Source: Aestuariivivens insulae (GTDB lineage Bacteria > Bacteroidota > Bacteroidia > Flavobacteriales > Flavobacteriaceae). Taken from it: DNA of 64,000 nt. Below the pieces are notes generated by a model. That model saw only the letters and a program-made list of their open reading frames with translations. It was not told where the DNA came from and made no database searches. Positions 43,843 to 52,732 of the stretch are shown here, in pieces (position 1 is the first letter of the stretch; the number at the start of each line of letters is the position of its first letter). Made by a program: the position numbers and the translations under genes. The DNA lies in assembly GCF_022662195.1 (NCBI RefSeq), contig NZ_JAKMCS010000008.1:62001-126000 (forward strand), written 5' to 3'.

Positions 43843-46218
43843 TTATTTTAATTTTCTGGCTAAAAGGTTGGTTGTTACAGTAGTAAATGCCACAATACTA
43901 ATAGAACTCAATGGCATTAGTATGGCTGCTACTACGGGAGATAGTTGTCCAGTAACGGCAAAATATAAACCAATGACATTATAAACAAAGGACAATACAA
44001 AACTCCACTTGATGATTTTTATGGCTGATTTTGAAATGCTGATATACTTATGCAAATGGTTAAATTTTGAAGCATCTAAAATGGCATCGCAAGCCGGGGA
44101 AAATACATTGACGTTTTCTGAAATGGCTATACCAACATCACTCTGGGCCAATGCACCAGCATCGTTTAGACCGTCACCTATCATTAATACCCTAGCGCCT
44201 TCGGTTTGATGAAATTTGATATATTCCAGTTTGTCTTCTGGCTTTTGATTAAATAATAACTTGGTTTTAGTAGGCAATAATTTGGTTAAATTGTCTTTTT
44301 CACCTGCATTATCACCAGATAGTATTACCAAATCGTATTCCTTTTTAAGGGTATTGAATAATTTGGACAATCCAGCTCTATACTTATTGAAGAATGTAAA
44401 CTTTCCTTTGTAACTATTGTTGGTGCTAATATGTACCGAAGTATTTAATGTGGCTGTATCTATAGCATGTCCCACAAAAGGGGCAGATCCCACCTTGATG
44501 TTGGCATTCCTATGTTTGGCTTCAATCCCTTGGCCTAAATGCTCTTCGAAGTAATCCAAAGAAATAATATCATTGGATTTTAAGATGCTGTATAATGAGC
44601 GGCTTAATGGGTGGTTTGAACCTCGTAACGTGCTTTTTAATAAGGTTTCTTCATCTTTAGATAGTTGCAGCCCTTCATAATTTATGGCAGTTTCTTTATT
44701 AGCGGTTATGGTGCCTGTTTTATCAAAAATGATGGTATTGATTTTTGCGAGTTTTTCAATGACCGAAGCATTTTTTAAATAGAATTTTTTCTTTCCCAGA
44801 ATCCTTAAAATGTTACCAAATGTAAAAGGAGCGGCCAAAGCTATAGCGCATGGGCAAGCAATAATGAGTACCGATGTAAAGACATTTAGGGCTTTACTTG
44901 AGTCTGTTACTAGCCAAAAAGAGGTTGCTACAAACGCAATTAACAGAATACTAATGGTAAAGCTTTTACTAATACGGTTAGTAATGTTGGTGAAAGACAA
45001 TGCTTTATCTTTCTTAAACACATCATTACTCCATAATTGGGTGAGGTAACTTTGTTCTACCGATTTTAGTACTTCTACTTCAATGCTGCCTTCCAATTGT
45101 TTGCCCCCGGCAAAGAGTTTGTCGCCAGAGTGCTTTGTAACGGCTTTGGACTCGCCTGTAACAAAACTGTAATCAATTCTTGCCTTACCTTTTATTAAAA
45201 TACAATCTACAGGAATAAGTTCTTCGTTCCTTATTAAAAGGCGATTCCCTTTTTCAATATCGTAAACCTGTATGGATTCTTCTTTGTTATCTTGTGTAAC
45301 CCTTGTAATGCCAATCGGGAAATACGATTTGTAATCCCGTTCAAACGAGAGGAAGCTATAGGTTTTTTGCTGAAAGAACTTCCCTAAAAGCAAAAAGAAA
45401 ACAAGTCCGGTTAAGCTGTCGAAAAAGCCTGATCCCATATTGAGGATAATTTCGACAGAGCTACGAACAAAAAGAACAATAATTCCTAGGGCAATAGGTA
45501 CGTCTATATTAAGAATTTTAGATCGTAAGCCCTTGTAAGCCGAAATAAAATAATCTTGGGCGGCGTAAACAACAACCGGTATCGAATAGCTAAACATTAA
45601 CCATCTAAAAAGATGCTTGTATTGTTCCAGCCAAAATTCTTCTACCTGAAAATATTCTGGGAACGATAAAAACATAACATTGCCAAAGGCAAAGCCAGCA
45701 ACCCCCAATTTATAAATCAACGAACGGTCTACGTGTTTTTTTCCAACACTATAGTCCTCTAGGCTAATGTAAGGTTCGTAACCAATACTGCTCAATACTA
45801 TCACAAGGTCTTTTAAAGAAAGATGTTCTGGATTATAGGAAACCCTAACTGTTTTTTTTCCGAAGTTAACCATAGAGGTACTAACAGCAGGATTTAACTT
45901 GTTTAAGTTTTCCAGGATCCAAATACAGGAACTGCAATGCACATGCGGTATGTAAAGCGTTACAATTTGCATGTCGTCATCATTAAATTCCAGCAATTGT
46001 TCTATGATCTTTTGGTTATCCAAAAAATTATATTTGCCTTCAATGTCTTTGGGAGTGGTCCCTGGGGCTTGTTGTAAATCGTAATAGCAAGTTAAGTCGT
46101 TGCTGCTAAAAATTTCGTAAACCGTTTGGCATCCATTGCAACAAAACGATTTGTCATCATAAAGAATACCAGAAGATGTGGCATCCAATCCACAGTGGAA
46201 GCATGTTCTATACTCCAT
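43843..46218 (-). CDS. ccoI: Copper-translocating P-type ATPase of the cbb3 cluster (CcoI/FixI)
   Basis: The 791-residue P1B-type ATPase has an N-terminal cysteine-rich segment (CFHCGLDATSSG and CCNGCQTVYE), an HMA domain with HCSSCIW (about residue 95), the TGESKAVTKHSGDK actuator region, the ion-binding IIACPCAIALAAP motif, the phosphorylation DKTGTITANKE motif and an ATP-binding GDGLNDAGALAQ hinge. It exports copper for loading into the oxidase. It heads the cco cluster and is divergent from the Fnr-type regulator, with which it shares a 108-base promoter region containing an Fnr-type box. Confidence 0.94.
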   Translation of the reverse strand: MEYRTCFHCGLDATSSGILYDDKSFCCNGCQTVYEIFSSNDLTCYYDLQQAPGTTPKDIEGKYNFLDNQKIIEQLLEFNDDDMQIVTLYIPHVHCSSCIWILENLNKLNPAVSTSMVNFGKKTVRVSYNPEHLSLKDLVIVLSSIGYEPYISLEDYSVGKKHVDRSLIYKLGVAGFAFGNVMFLSFPEYFQVEEFWLEQYKHLFRWLMFSYSIPVVVYAAQDYFISAYKGLRSKILNIDVPIALGIIVLFVRSSVEIILNMGSGFFDSLTGLVFFLLLGKFFQQKTYSFLSFERDYKSYFPIGITRVTQDNKEESIQVYDIEKGNRLLIRNEELIPVDCILIKGKARIDYSFVTGESKAVTKHSGDKLFAGGKQLEGSIEVEVLKSVEQSYLTQLWSNDVFKKDKALSFTNITNRISKSFTISILLIAFVATSFWLVTDSSKALNVFTSVLIIACPCAIALAAPFTFGNILRILGKKKFYLKNASVIEKLAKINTIIFDKTGTITANKETAINYEGLQLSKDEETLLKSTLRGSNHPLSRSLYSILKSNDIISLDYFEEHLGQGIEAKHRNANIKVGSAPFVGHAIDTATLNTSVHISTNNSYKGKFTFFNKYRAGLSKLFNTLKKEYDLVILSGDNAGEKDNLTKLLPTKTKLLFNQKPEDKLEYIKFHQTEGARVLMIGDGLNDAGALAQSDVGIAISENVNVFSPACDAILDASKFNHLHKYISISKSAIKIIKWSFVLSFVYNVIGLYFAVTGQLSPVVAAILMPLSSISIVAFTTVTTNLLARKLK

Positions 46219-46244
46219 AATATTTGCTCTAATTATACCTGTTG

Positions 46245-46253
46245 CAAAGGTTA
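46245..46253 (-). promoter_or_regulatory. Probable -7 element of ccoI
   Basis: On the minus strand this reads TAACCTTTG, a near match to TAnnTTTG with one extra base. Its TTTG lies at the same distance from the Fnr-type box at 46275-46288 as in the ccoS promoter. Confidence 0.45.
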
Positions 46254-46274
46254 GTATATTGGATATATTTTAAT

Positions 46275-46288
46275 ATGATATATGTCAT
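46275..46288. promoter_or_regulatory. Fnr-type box between ccoI and the fnr-like gene
   Basis: ATGATATATGTCAT differs from a perfect palindrome at one position. It sits at activator distance from the ccoI -7 element on the minus strand. On the plus strand it is only 15.5 bases from the TATTTTTG (46297-46304) of the regulator gene, where bound protein could block RNA polymerase. Confidence 0.7.
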
Positions 46289-46326
46289 GTTTTGCTTATT
46301 TTTGAAAAACAAATAAGAATTTTGGT

Positions 46327-47004
46327 ATGGGCAAATGCGAGCAATGCATAATAAAACAGTTTAATTCACTTAAAGCTTTGACTAGCGATGAATTAGTTCG
46401 AATTTCTAAATGTAAAACCTCAAAAACCATCAAAAAAGGAGAGATTCTTTTTGAAGAAGGAGAAAATATTAATGGGGTTTATTGCGTTAAGGATGGAATT
46501 TGTAAGCTTTCCAAGTTAAGCGAAAATGGTAAGGACCAAATTGTAAAAATGGTGGTTAAAGGGCAATTGATAGGGCAACGCTCGTTGGTTACAGATGAGA
46601 GCTCTAATTTACAGGCCACTGCTTTAAACGATATGGAAGTTTGTTTTATTCCGAAGAGTGAAATCATTGCCGATCTTCAAAAAAATGCAAACTTTTCGTT
46701 TGAGATTTTAAAAGAAATGGCACACGATTTAAAAGAAGCCGACGATGTTATTGTTAACATGGCCCAGAAATCGGTTAGACAACGTTTGGCAGAGACCTTG
46801 GTTTATATACACGATAGTTTTGGTACAAATCCAGATGGTACATTAAGTGTTATTCTTTCGCGTGAAGATTTTGCCAATATTGTTGGTACGGCTACAGAAT
46901 CGGCCATTAGGGTATTGTCTCAGTTTAAAAAGGATGGCTTAATATCTACAACAGGAAAATATATTAAGATTGAAAATTTGAATGGCTTGAAGTTTGTGGA
47001 GTAA
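46327..47004 (+). CDS. Fnr-type Crp/Fnr regulator
   Basis: The 225-residue protein has a Crp/Fnr beta-roll and a C-terminal helix-turn-helix with recognition helix GTATESAIRVLSQF. Cys4 and Cys7 (KCEQC) and Cys106 (in EVCFIP) line up with E. coli FNR Cys20, Cys23 and Cys122. The equivalent of Cys29 is not cysteine, but Cys29, Cys53 and Cys59 lie nearby. It may therefore sense oxygen through an iron-sulfur cluster with altered ligands, or sense NO or redox. Divergence from ccoI and the nearby boxes make it the likely activator of hemN and the cco genes and possibly its own repressor. Regulatory role is inferred. Confidence 0.88.
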   Translation: MGKCEQCIIKQFNSLKALTSDELVRISKCKTSKTIKKGEILFEEGENINGVYCVKDGICKLSKLSENGKDQIVKMVVKGQLIGQRSLVTDESSNLQATALNDMEVCFIPKSEIIADLQKNANFSFEILKEMAHDLKEADDVIVNMAQKSVRQRLAETLVYIHDSFGTNPDGTLSVILSREDFANIVGTATESAIRVLSQFKKDGLISTTGKYIKIENLNGLKFVE

Positions 47005-47058
47005 GCAAATAAAAAGAAGGTTTTAAAAATATTAAATACCCTCTCTTTTATGCAATAT

Positions 47059-50000
47059 CTAAAACTTTTGAAAGGTCTTGATGTCCTTAAATGGATTTGC
47101 TTTTAATCCTTCCATTTTAATTTTGTAAGACTTCCATTCTGAATTAAAAAATGTGTTGGTCTTGTCTAATGCGTCGTTTAGGGCATTCTTTGCGTGTGTA
47201 ATCAAGGTTTCTTCTGTAGAACTAAGTCCGTTTTGTCTGGATTGCACGTAACCACTTGCTAGGTTTAAACGTTGTATAACATGAGGCTTCGAATTACGGG
47301 TAAGGCCTTGCCGTTTATCTTCCTTTCCTAAATATGTATCAATTAGCGAGTCTATTTGCTTTATAATGTCTTTAGATAGCTTAATTTCTTCTTTAAATCC
47401 TATTTTATCTAAATCCGTTAAATTGGTTTGGTAATTTTTTGCAATCTCTTTACTTTCATTTAACTGTTTAACAGCATTTGCCATTGTTTGTTGCATGGTT
47501 TCAATTTGCTTCAGTGCATCGTAAACAGCATCTATAGATTCTTGGGATCTGTTTAACCTCGGATCACTTTTTACTGTAACATTGGTTTCTGAAGTTTGAT
47601 CTCCAAAGGTCATAACCAATTTATAGGTGCCGGGCTTTACTGTCACACCACTGGATTCATGGTTGTTTTTTTGGATGGTACGTGATGCCTGATCGGGTCC
47701 TTTTTCATTGAGATGCCAGATCCACTTATGAAACCCTGTTTCATTGGGAGCCTTTTGTTTTAAGGTCCTTATTAAGCGATCCCCATCATATATCTTCATA
47801 AAAAGGGAATCCCATTTAATTGCCTTGGATTGTTCCTCTTGAGACTCAGTATCTTCGGATTCCTTGGCACCCTCTTTGTCTTTGTCCTTATAACCATTGG
47901 TATCTTCTTCTTGTTTATCCTTCTTAGCAATAGTTACGAAGTATGGGATAATAGCTCCTGAACTTCTATTTTCCCCGTTAAAAATGGCATCGCCGCCAAA
48001 TCGGCTTCCCGTGGGTTGTTGGTAAGCTGCTAAGTAAGCAGTTGAAGGTTGGAACATAGTGAGTTTTTTGTTGGCTATTTGTGGGTCTTTAGCTAAAGCT
48101 CGTAGTGGGCGAATATTGTCAATAACCCAGGCAGCGCGACCAAATGTCCCTATAACAAGATCGTCTTCTCTAGGGTGAATTACCAGATCTTTAACGGAAA
48201 CACTGGGAAAGCCTTCTGTCCATTTAGTCCACTTGTTTCCAGTATCAAAGGAAATATACAGGCCGTCATCGGTACCTAAAAAAAGAAGATTGGGTTCTTC
48301 CAGGTCTTCTATAATGCAAAGGGCATAACTTTTTACATCAGTTTCGTCCACAATGCGTTGCCAGGTTTTACCATAGTCTTTGGTTCTGTAGGCGTAGGGC
48401 GTGTAATTAAATCGTCTGTAATCATTGGCAATCAGTAAAGCTTCTCCCCGATGTTTGTTGGAGGCCTTTATTTGGGGAATCCAGCTTCCTTGTGGTAAGT
48501 TTTTTATGTTCTTGGAGACATCGATCCATGAGGTGCCACCATTGCGGGTAATGTGCACACGGCCATCGTCGGTGCCTACCCAGATCATGTCCTTTTCAAT
48601 AGGGGAAGGTTCAATTACCAATATGGTACAGTGATTTTCAGCTCCAGTGGCATCAAGGGTCAATCCGCCACTATTGTCTTGTTTTTGCTTTTCGGGATCG
48701 TTGCTGGTCAAATCTTCAGAAATAAGGGACCATGTTAAGCCTTTGTCTGTCGATTTATGTACAAATTGACTTCCGAAGTAAAGGGTACTATTATCAAAAG
48801 GATCACTATTAATGGCAGCATTCCAATTAAAACGCAGTTTAACTTCTGGGTCGGGATGTGTGGGCCTAACTAAATAGTTGTTACCGGTTTCGGCATCGTA
48901 TCGACTTACATAACCTTGTTGGCTCATAGACCAGCCATAACGAGGGTTTTCTTTATCGGGAATAACATCGAAACCATCTCCAAACGAGATTTCTTGCCAA
49001 TACGAATTACGAATACCTTGGCTACGCCATACATAGGATGGTCCTTTCCATGAACCGTTATCTTGCATGCCACCATAGACGTTATAGGGGATGTCGTTAT
49101 CCACATTGATGTGGTAGAACTGGGCAACGGGCAGGTTTCCAATAAAACGCCAAGTTGCACCACCGTCTTTGGTAATGTTCATGCCACCGTCATTCCCATC
49201 AATCATGAAATTGCCGTGTTCTGGATGTATCCACCAAGCATGATGATCTGGATGAATACCATTATTAACGCCATAGGCAGGCATGAGTTGCGTGAAATTC
49301 TTTCCGCCATCTTCACTAACATTTATATAGGTGAATACCGAGTAAACCCTGTTTTCATTTTGAGGATCCACGAATATATCGGAGTAATAGAATGGTCTAT
49401 TCCCTATGTCTTCTTTATCGTTAATCTTTTTCCATTTAAATCCACCATCCACACTTTTATATAAAGCATTCTTTTTGGCCTCAATAAGTGCATAAACTAC
49501 ATTGGGTTTGTTTGCCGCTATAGCAATACCAATGCGTCCTAAATTTCCTTTGGGTAAGCCATCTTCATCGGTTAATTTTTTCCATGTGTTCCCACCATCA
49601 TGTGTAATATGGAGCCCTGAGCCTTCACCACCGGATTTAAAAAACCAAGGATCTCGCTTGTGTTCCCACATTGCAGCTATTAATTTATTGGGGTTTGAAG
49701 GATCCATAACCAGATCGGCAGCCCCCGTTCTGTTATTGGCAAATAATATACGTTCCCACGTTTTGCCTCCATCAATTGTTTTAAATATGCCACGTTCGGC
49801 GTGTTCTCCCCAAGGTGAACCTATTGCTGCTACATAAACAACGTTAGGGTTTGTAGGATCTATGATTACACGATGGATGTGCCTAGTGTTTTCAAGCCCC
49901 ATAATAGCCCAGCTTTTACCGGCATCTAAAGAGCGGTAAATACCAAAACCACCATTTAAACTGTTTCGGGGGTTTCCTTCGCCTGTACCTACCCAGATCA

Positions 50001-50295
50001 CACTGGGGTTAGATTGCTGGATAGCCACTGCTCCAATGGATGCGGTAGCTTCCTTTTCGAAAACGGGATCCCATTTTATACCTCCTGAAGTAGATTTCCA
50101 TAACCCACCGGAAGCAGTCCCAACGTACATGATGTCTGGGTTAGCATGTACCACATCTATAGCTGTAACACGACCGGACATGCCTCCGGGGCCTATGTTT
50201 CTTGGGCGCATGTCTTTAAGCATATCCATTGTAAATTCTTGGGCAGAAAGTAAGGCAATGCACAATAGCATGGTTAGGGTAGTTATTCTTTTCAC
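47059..50295 (-). CDS. Large exported BNR/sortilin-type beta-propeller protein
   Basis: The 1078-residue protein has a signal peptide (first about 19 residues). Many BNR or Asp-box repeats follow, such as SLDAGKSW, TIDGGKTW, THDGGNTW, SVDGGFKW, SEDGGKNF, TKDGGATW, STDKGLTW, TRNGGTSW and TKDYGKTW, forming one or two ten-bladed VPS10/sortilin-like propellers to about residue 740. The C-terminal part is less defined and contains a glutamate-rich segment (about 840-860) and a helical tail (about 960-1070). No catalytic residues of sialidases are recognised. Such proteins are widespread in Bacteroidota and often called glycosyl hydrolases without proof. It ends convergently with the regulator gene. 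Confidence 0.85.
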   Translation of the reverse strand: MKRITTLTMLLCIALLSAQEFTMDMLKDMRPRNIGPGGMSGRVTAIDVVHANPDIMYVGTASGGLWKSTSGGIKWDPVFEKEATASIGAVAIQQSNPSVIWVGTGEGNPRNSLNGGFGIYRSLDAGKSWAIMGLENTRHIHRVIIDPTNPNVVYVAAIGSPWGEHAERGIFKTIDGGKTWERILFANNRTGAADLVMDPSNPNKLIAAMWEHKRDPWFFKSGGEGSGLHITHDGGNTWKKLTDEDGLPKGNLGRIGIAIAANKPNVVYALIEAKKNALYKSVDGGFKWKKINDKEDIGNRPFYYSDIFVDPQNENRVYSVFTYINVSEDGGKNFTQLMPAYGVNNGIHPDHHAWWIHPEHGNFMIDGNDGGMNITKDGGATWRFIGNLPVAQFYHINVDNDIPYNVYGGMQDNGSWKGPSYVWRSQGIRNSYWQEISFGDGFDVIPDKENPRYGWSMSQQGYVSRYDAETGNNYLVRPTHPDPEVKLRFNWNAAINSDPFDNSTLYFGSQFVHKSTDKGLTWSLISEDLTSNDPEKQKQDNSGGLTLDATGAENHCTILVIEPSPIEKDMIWVGTDDGRVHITRNGGTSWIDVSKNIKNLPQGSWIPQIKASNKHRGEALLIANDYRRFNYTPYAYRTKDYGKTWQRIVDETDVKSYALCIIEDLEEPNLLFLGTDDGLYISFDTGNKWTKWTEGFPSVSVKDLVIHPREDDLVIGTFGRAAWVIDNIRPLRALAKDPQIANKKLTMFQPSTAYLAAYQQPTGSRFGGDAIFNGENRSSGAIIPYFVTIAKKDKQEEDTNGYKDKDKEGAKESEDTESQEEQSKAIKWDSLFMKIYDGDRLIRTLKQKAPNETGFHKWIWHLNEKGPDQASRTIQKNNHESSGVTVKPGTYKLVMTFGDQTSETNVTVKSDPRLNRSQESIDAVYDALKQIETMQQTMANAVKQLNESKEIAKNYQTNLTDLDKIGFKEEIKLSKDIIKQIDSLIDTYLGKEDKRQGLTRNSKPHVIQRLNLASGYVQSRQNGLSSTEETLITHAKNALNDALDKTNTFFNSEWKSYKIKMEGLKANPFKDIKTFQKF

Positions 50296-50398
50296 ACTTT
50301 TAAATTTAAGTTATAGATGTTTCAGTTTAATGTAGGAATGAATATACAAAAAAAATAATGAGGTGTCCTAAAAAATATATTGGTAATCTCTTTTTAAG

Positions 50399-50968
50399 TT
50401 ACCCTCTCGATTTAATATTTGCTTCACATAGTTCAATAATTTCCTTAATTCGCTTTTCTCGTGTAGCGTCCCTTTTGGCCTGGTTTAACCAGTATAAGTA
50501 GCTCTTTCTATAGGAAGGTGCAAAATTTTTATAATTCTTTAAGGCCTTGGGATTAGTATTGAAGGCCATTTCCAAATCTTCGGGAATCACTTCATTTTCC
50601 ACATCGTCTAGAGCCGTCCAACTACCATTTGCTTTAGCAATTTCAATGGTTTTTAATCCACTCTCATGCATTAGGTTATCTAACTTTAATGCTTCTATGT
50701 ACCTTTTGTTTAAGGCACTCCAAACACTTTTTGGATTTCTAGGCGTGAAATATTGCCTGCGTTTGCCATTGCCTAAGCTTTTAACGGTAGAATCTATCCA
50801 ACCAAAGCATAAAGCCACTTTTACGGCCTCTTCCCACCGCATAGTGGGTACATTTAGCTCCAATTTGTAGAATATTAAATAAACGCCTTTTGAGGTCTTA
50901 TGATTTTGTAATAGCCAATCGTACCAATCGGTGTCACGCTCGAAATAAAGTTCTGGGAAACCTTCCAA
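50399..50968 (-). CDS. YdeI/OmpD-associated family protein
   Basis: The 189-residue soluble protein matches the YdeI family: N-terminal LYFERDTDWYDWLLQNH, a central CFGWIDSTVKSLGNGKRRQYFTPRNPKSVWS segment and a C-terminal FAPSYRKSYLYWLNQAKRDATREKRI motif. The family has been linked to cell envelope stress and antimicrobial peptide resistance, without a known reaction. It starts 3 bases after the M1 peptidase stop and is likely co-transcribed with it. Confidence 0.88.
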   Translation of the reverse strand: MEGFPELYFERDTDWYDWLLQNHKTSKGVYLIFYKLELNVPTMRWEEAVKVALCFGWIDSTVKSLGNGKRRQYFTPRNPKSVWSALNKRYIEALKLDNLMHESGLKTIEIAKANGSWTALDDVENEVIPEDLEMAFNTNPKALKNYKNFAPSYRKSYLYWLNQAKRDATREKRIKEIIELCEANIKSRG

Positions 50969-50971
50969 ATC

Positions 50972-52618
50972 TTATATTTTTTTTGATGTTACATAGAAAT
51001 CCCTGTCCACTTCAAAAGCTTTTATATTTTCATCTTGAGTAAGTGTTTTCCAATCGGCATTGGGGTACAACCATTGTTTGTTTTTGTTGATATTAACTTC
51101 AACGGGCATGTCAAACTTTGCTATAATGTTGTTCCATCTATACTTTAAGGTTTTGCCATCGATTTTGTATTCCAATGTTGGAACCATAGTGGTTCTTAAA
51201 TACTGATTGAAAAATTCGGTTAGATCGTAACCTGTTTCTTTGCTTATATAATCTTCAATTTGTTGTGTGGTAACGGTTTGATGATAAAACGTTCTATTTA
51301 AACCACGTAGAATCTTTCGCCATTTTTCGTCATCTTCAATAAGTTGTCTCAAGGTGTGCAACATGTTAGCGCCTTTATAGTACATATCACCAGACCCTTC
51401 ATGGTTTACGTTATAGATGCCTATTATTGGCCTATCATTTAAAATGTTTTTTCTAGTGCCAATAACGTAATCTGCCGAAGCTTGTTTTCCATAGTAATAA
51501 TCCAAGAATAAATTTTCAGAATAGGCCGTAAAGCTCTCGTGTATCCACATGTCGGCAATATCCTTATAGGTGATGTTATTGGCAAACCATTCGTGTCCTG
51601 CTTCATGTATAATTATAAAGTCGAATTTTAGCCCCCAACCGGTACCAGATAAATCGGTGCCTTTATAGCCTTTTTGGTAGTCATTACCATAGGTCACGGA
51701 GCTTTGGTGTTCCATGCCTAAATAAGGGACTTCTACCAGTTTAAAGCTATCGGCATAAAAAGGGTATTGTCCGAACCAATATTCAAAAGCTTCCATCATC
51801 TTTGTAGCGTCTTTAAAGTGCACTTTTGCTTTTTCTAGATTGTCTTTCAATACATAGTAATCCATTAGTAAATTTCCGCCTGCCCCATCATAAACCTCCG
51901 AAAAATTAGCGTAATCACCAATGTTAATGTTTACACCATAGTTGTTTATTGGATTTTTAACAAACCAATGGTAGGTTTTGGTATCACCAATTTGCTCTAC
52001 CTTTCTTAGTCTACCGTTCGATACATTCATTAATTTAGAAGGCACATTAACACTTATAAGCATACTATCTACCTCATCGTACATATGGTCTTTACAGGGC
52101 CACCAAACACTAGCTCCCAAACCTTGGCAGGACGATGCTATAAAATGATTACCGTTTTGATCTTTTTTCCAGGATATACCGCCATCCCAAGGCGCCCTAA
52201 CGGCTTCTCTAGGTTGTCCTTCATAATAAACATCAATGGTATTAGTGGCACTGGTATTTTGTTCACCCTCAAGCTTGATAAAATGGGCATTACCTTCATG
52301 TTTAATTTGTAGTTCCTTACCATTTTGAATCGCTTTGGTAAGTGTTAAAGGCGGTTGCAAGTCTATTTGCATAACCGTATGGGGTTCCAGTACTTTATAC
52401 TGAATGGTATTCTTTCCTGAAATGTGTTTTTGGTCAGGATTCACCTTTATGTCCAAATGGTAATAGGTAAGGTCCCACCAAGCACGCTCTGGGGTAATGC
52501 TACCTCTTAAGGTGTCTTGTCTGGTAAAGTGGTTTTTCTCTTGTAATAAACCTTGTGAGTTCCCTGAAAAGGTTAATGCTATTGTTAAAAAAAGGAATAA
52601 GCTGTAACGGATAATCAT
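50972..52618 (-). CDS. M1 family metallopeptidase
   Basis: The 548-residue exported protein has a signal peptide (cut near GNSQ, residue 22), an N-terminal beta domain, the M1 exopeptidase segment LGMEHQSS in place of GAMEN (about residue 300), and the zinc motif HEAGHEWFANN with the downstream glutamate in MWIHESFTAYSE. Zinc-aminopeptidase activity on peptides outside the cytoplasm is expected. It lacks the long helical C-terminal domain of PepN, as is usual for this Bacteroidota subgroup. It leads a two-gene unit with the YdeI-like gene. Confidence 0.92.
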   Translation of the reverse strand: MIIRYSLFLFLTIALTFSGNSQGLLQEKNHFTRQDTLRGSITPERAWWDLTYYHLDIKVNPDQKHISGKNTIQYKVLEPHTVMQIDLQPPLTLTKAIQNGKELQIKHEGNAHFIKLEGEQNTSATNTIDVYYEGQPREAVRAPWDGGISWKKDQNGNHFIASSCQGLGASVWWPCKDHMYDEVDSMLISVNVPSKLMNVSNGRLRKVEQIGDTKTYHWFVKNPINNYGVNINIGDYANFSEVYDGAGGNLLMDYYVLKDNLEKAKVHFKDATKMMEAFEYWFGQYPFYADSFKLVEVPYLGMEHQSSVTYGNDYQKGYKGTDLSGTGWGLKFDFIIIHEAGHEWFANNITYKDIADMWIHESFTAYSENLFLDYYYGKQASADYVIGTRKNILNDRPIIGIYNVNHEGSGDMYYKGANMLHTLRQLIEDDEKWRKILRGLNRTFYHQTVTTQQIEDYISKETGYDLTEFFNQYLRTTMVPTLEYKIDGKTLKYRWNNIIAKFDMPVEVNINKNKQWLYPNADWKTLTQDENIKAFEVDRDFYVTSKKI

Positions 52619-52676
52619 GGTTCTAATTTTGCCCTAAAGTTAACTAAAATGTTTCTTAAGGGTTTGTTAATATAAA

Positions 52677-52705
52677 AAGCGTTCTAAATTTATTTTAGAA
52701 CGCTT
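52677..52705 (-). terminator. Terminator of the fad operon
   Basis: AAGCGTTCTAAA (52677-52688) pairs perfectly with TTTAGAACGCTT (52694-52705) around a 5-base loop. On the minus strand, a T run follows. It closes the marR-fadN-fadA-fadE transcript. Confidence 0.9.
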
Positions 52706-52732
52706 CCTACAATTTGAGTTAGTCACTTAAAA

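Noticed and set aside
49063-49464. Plus-strand frame inside the BNR-repeat gene
   Set aside because: It overlaps a conserved propeller-coding region on the opposite strand and shows no domain or signal peptide of its own.
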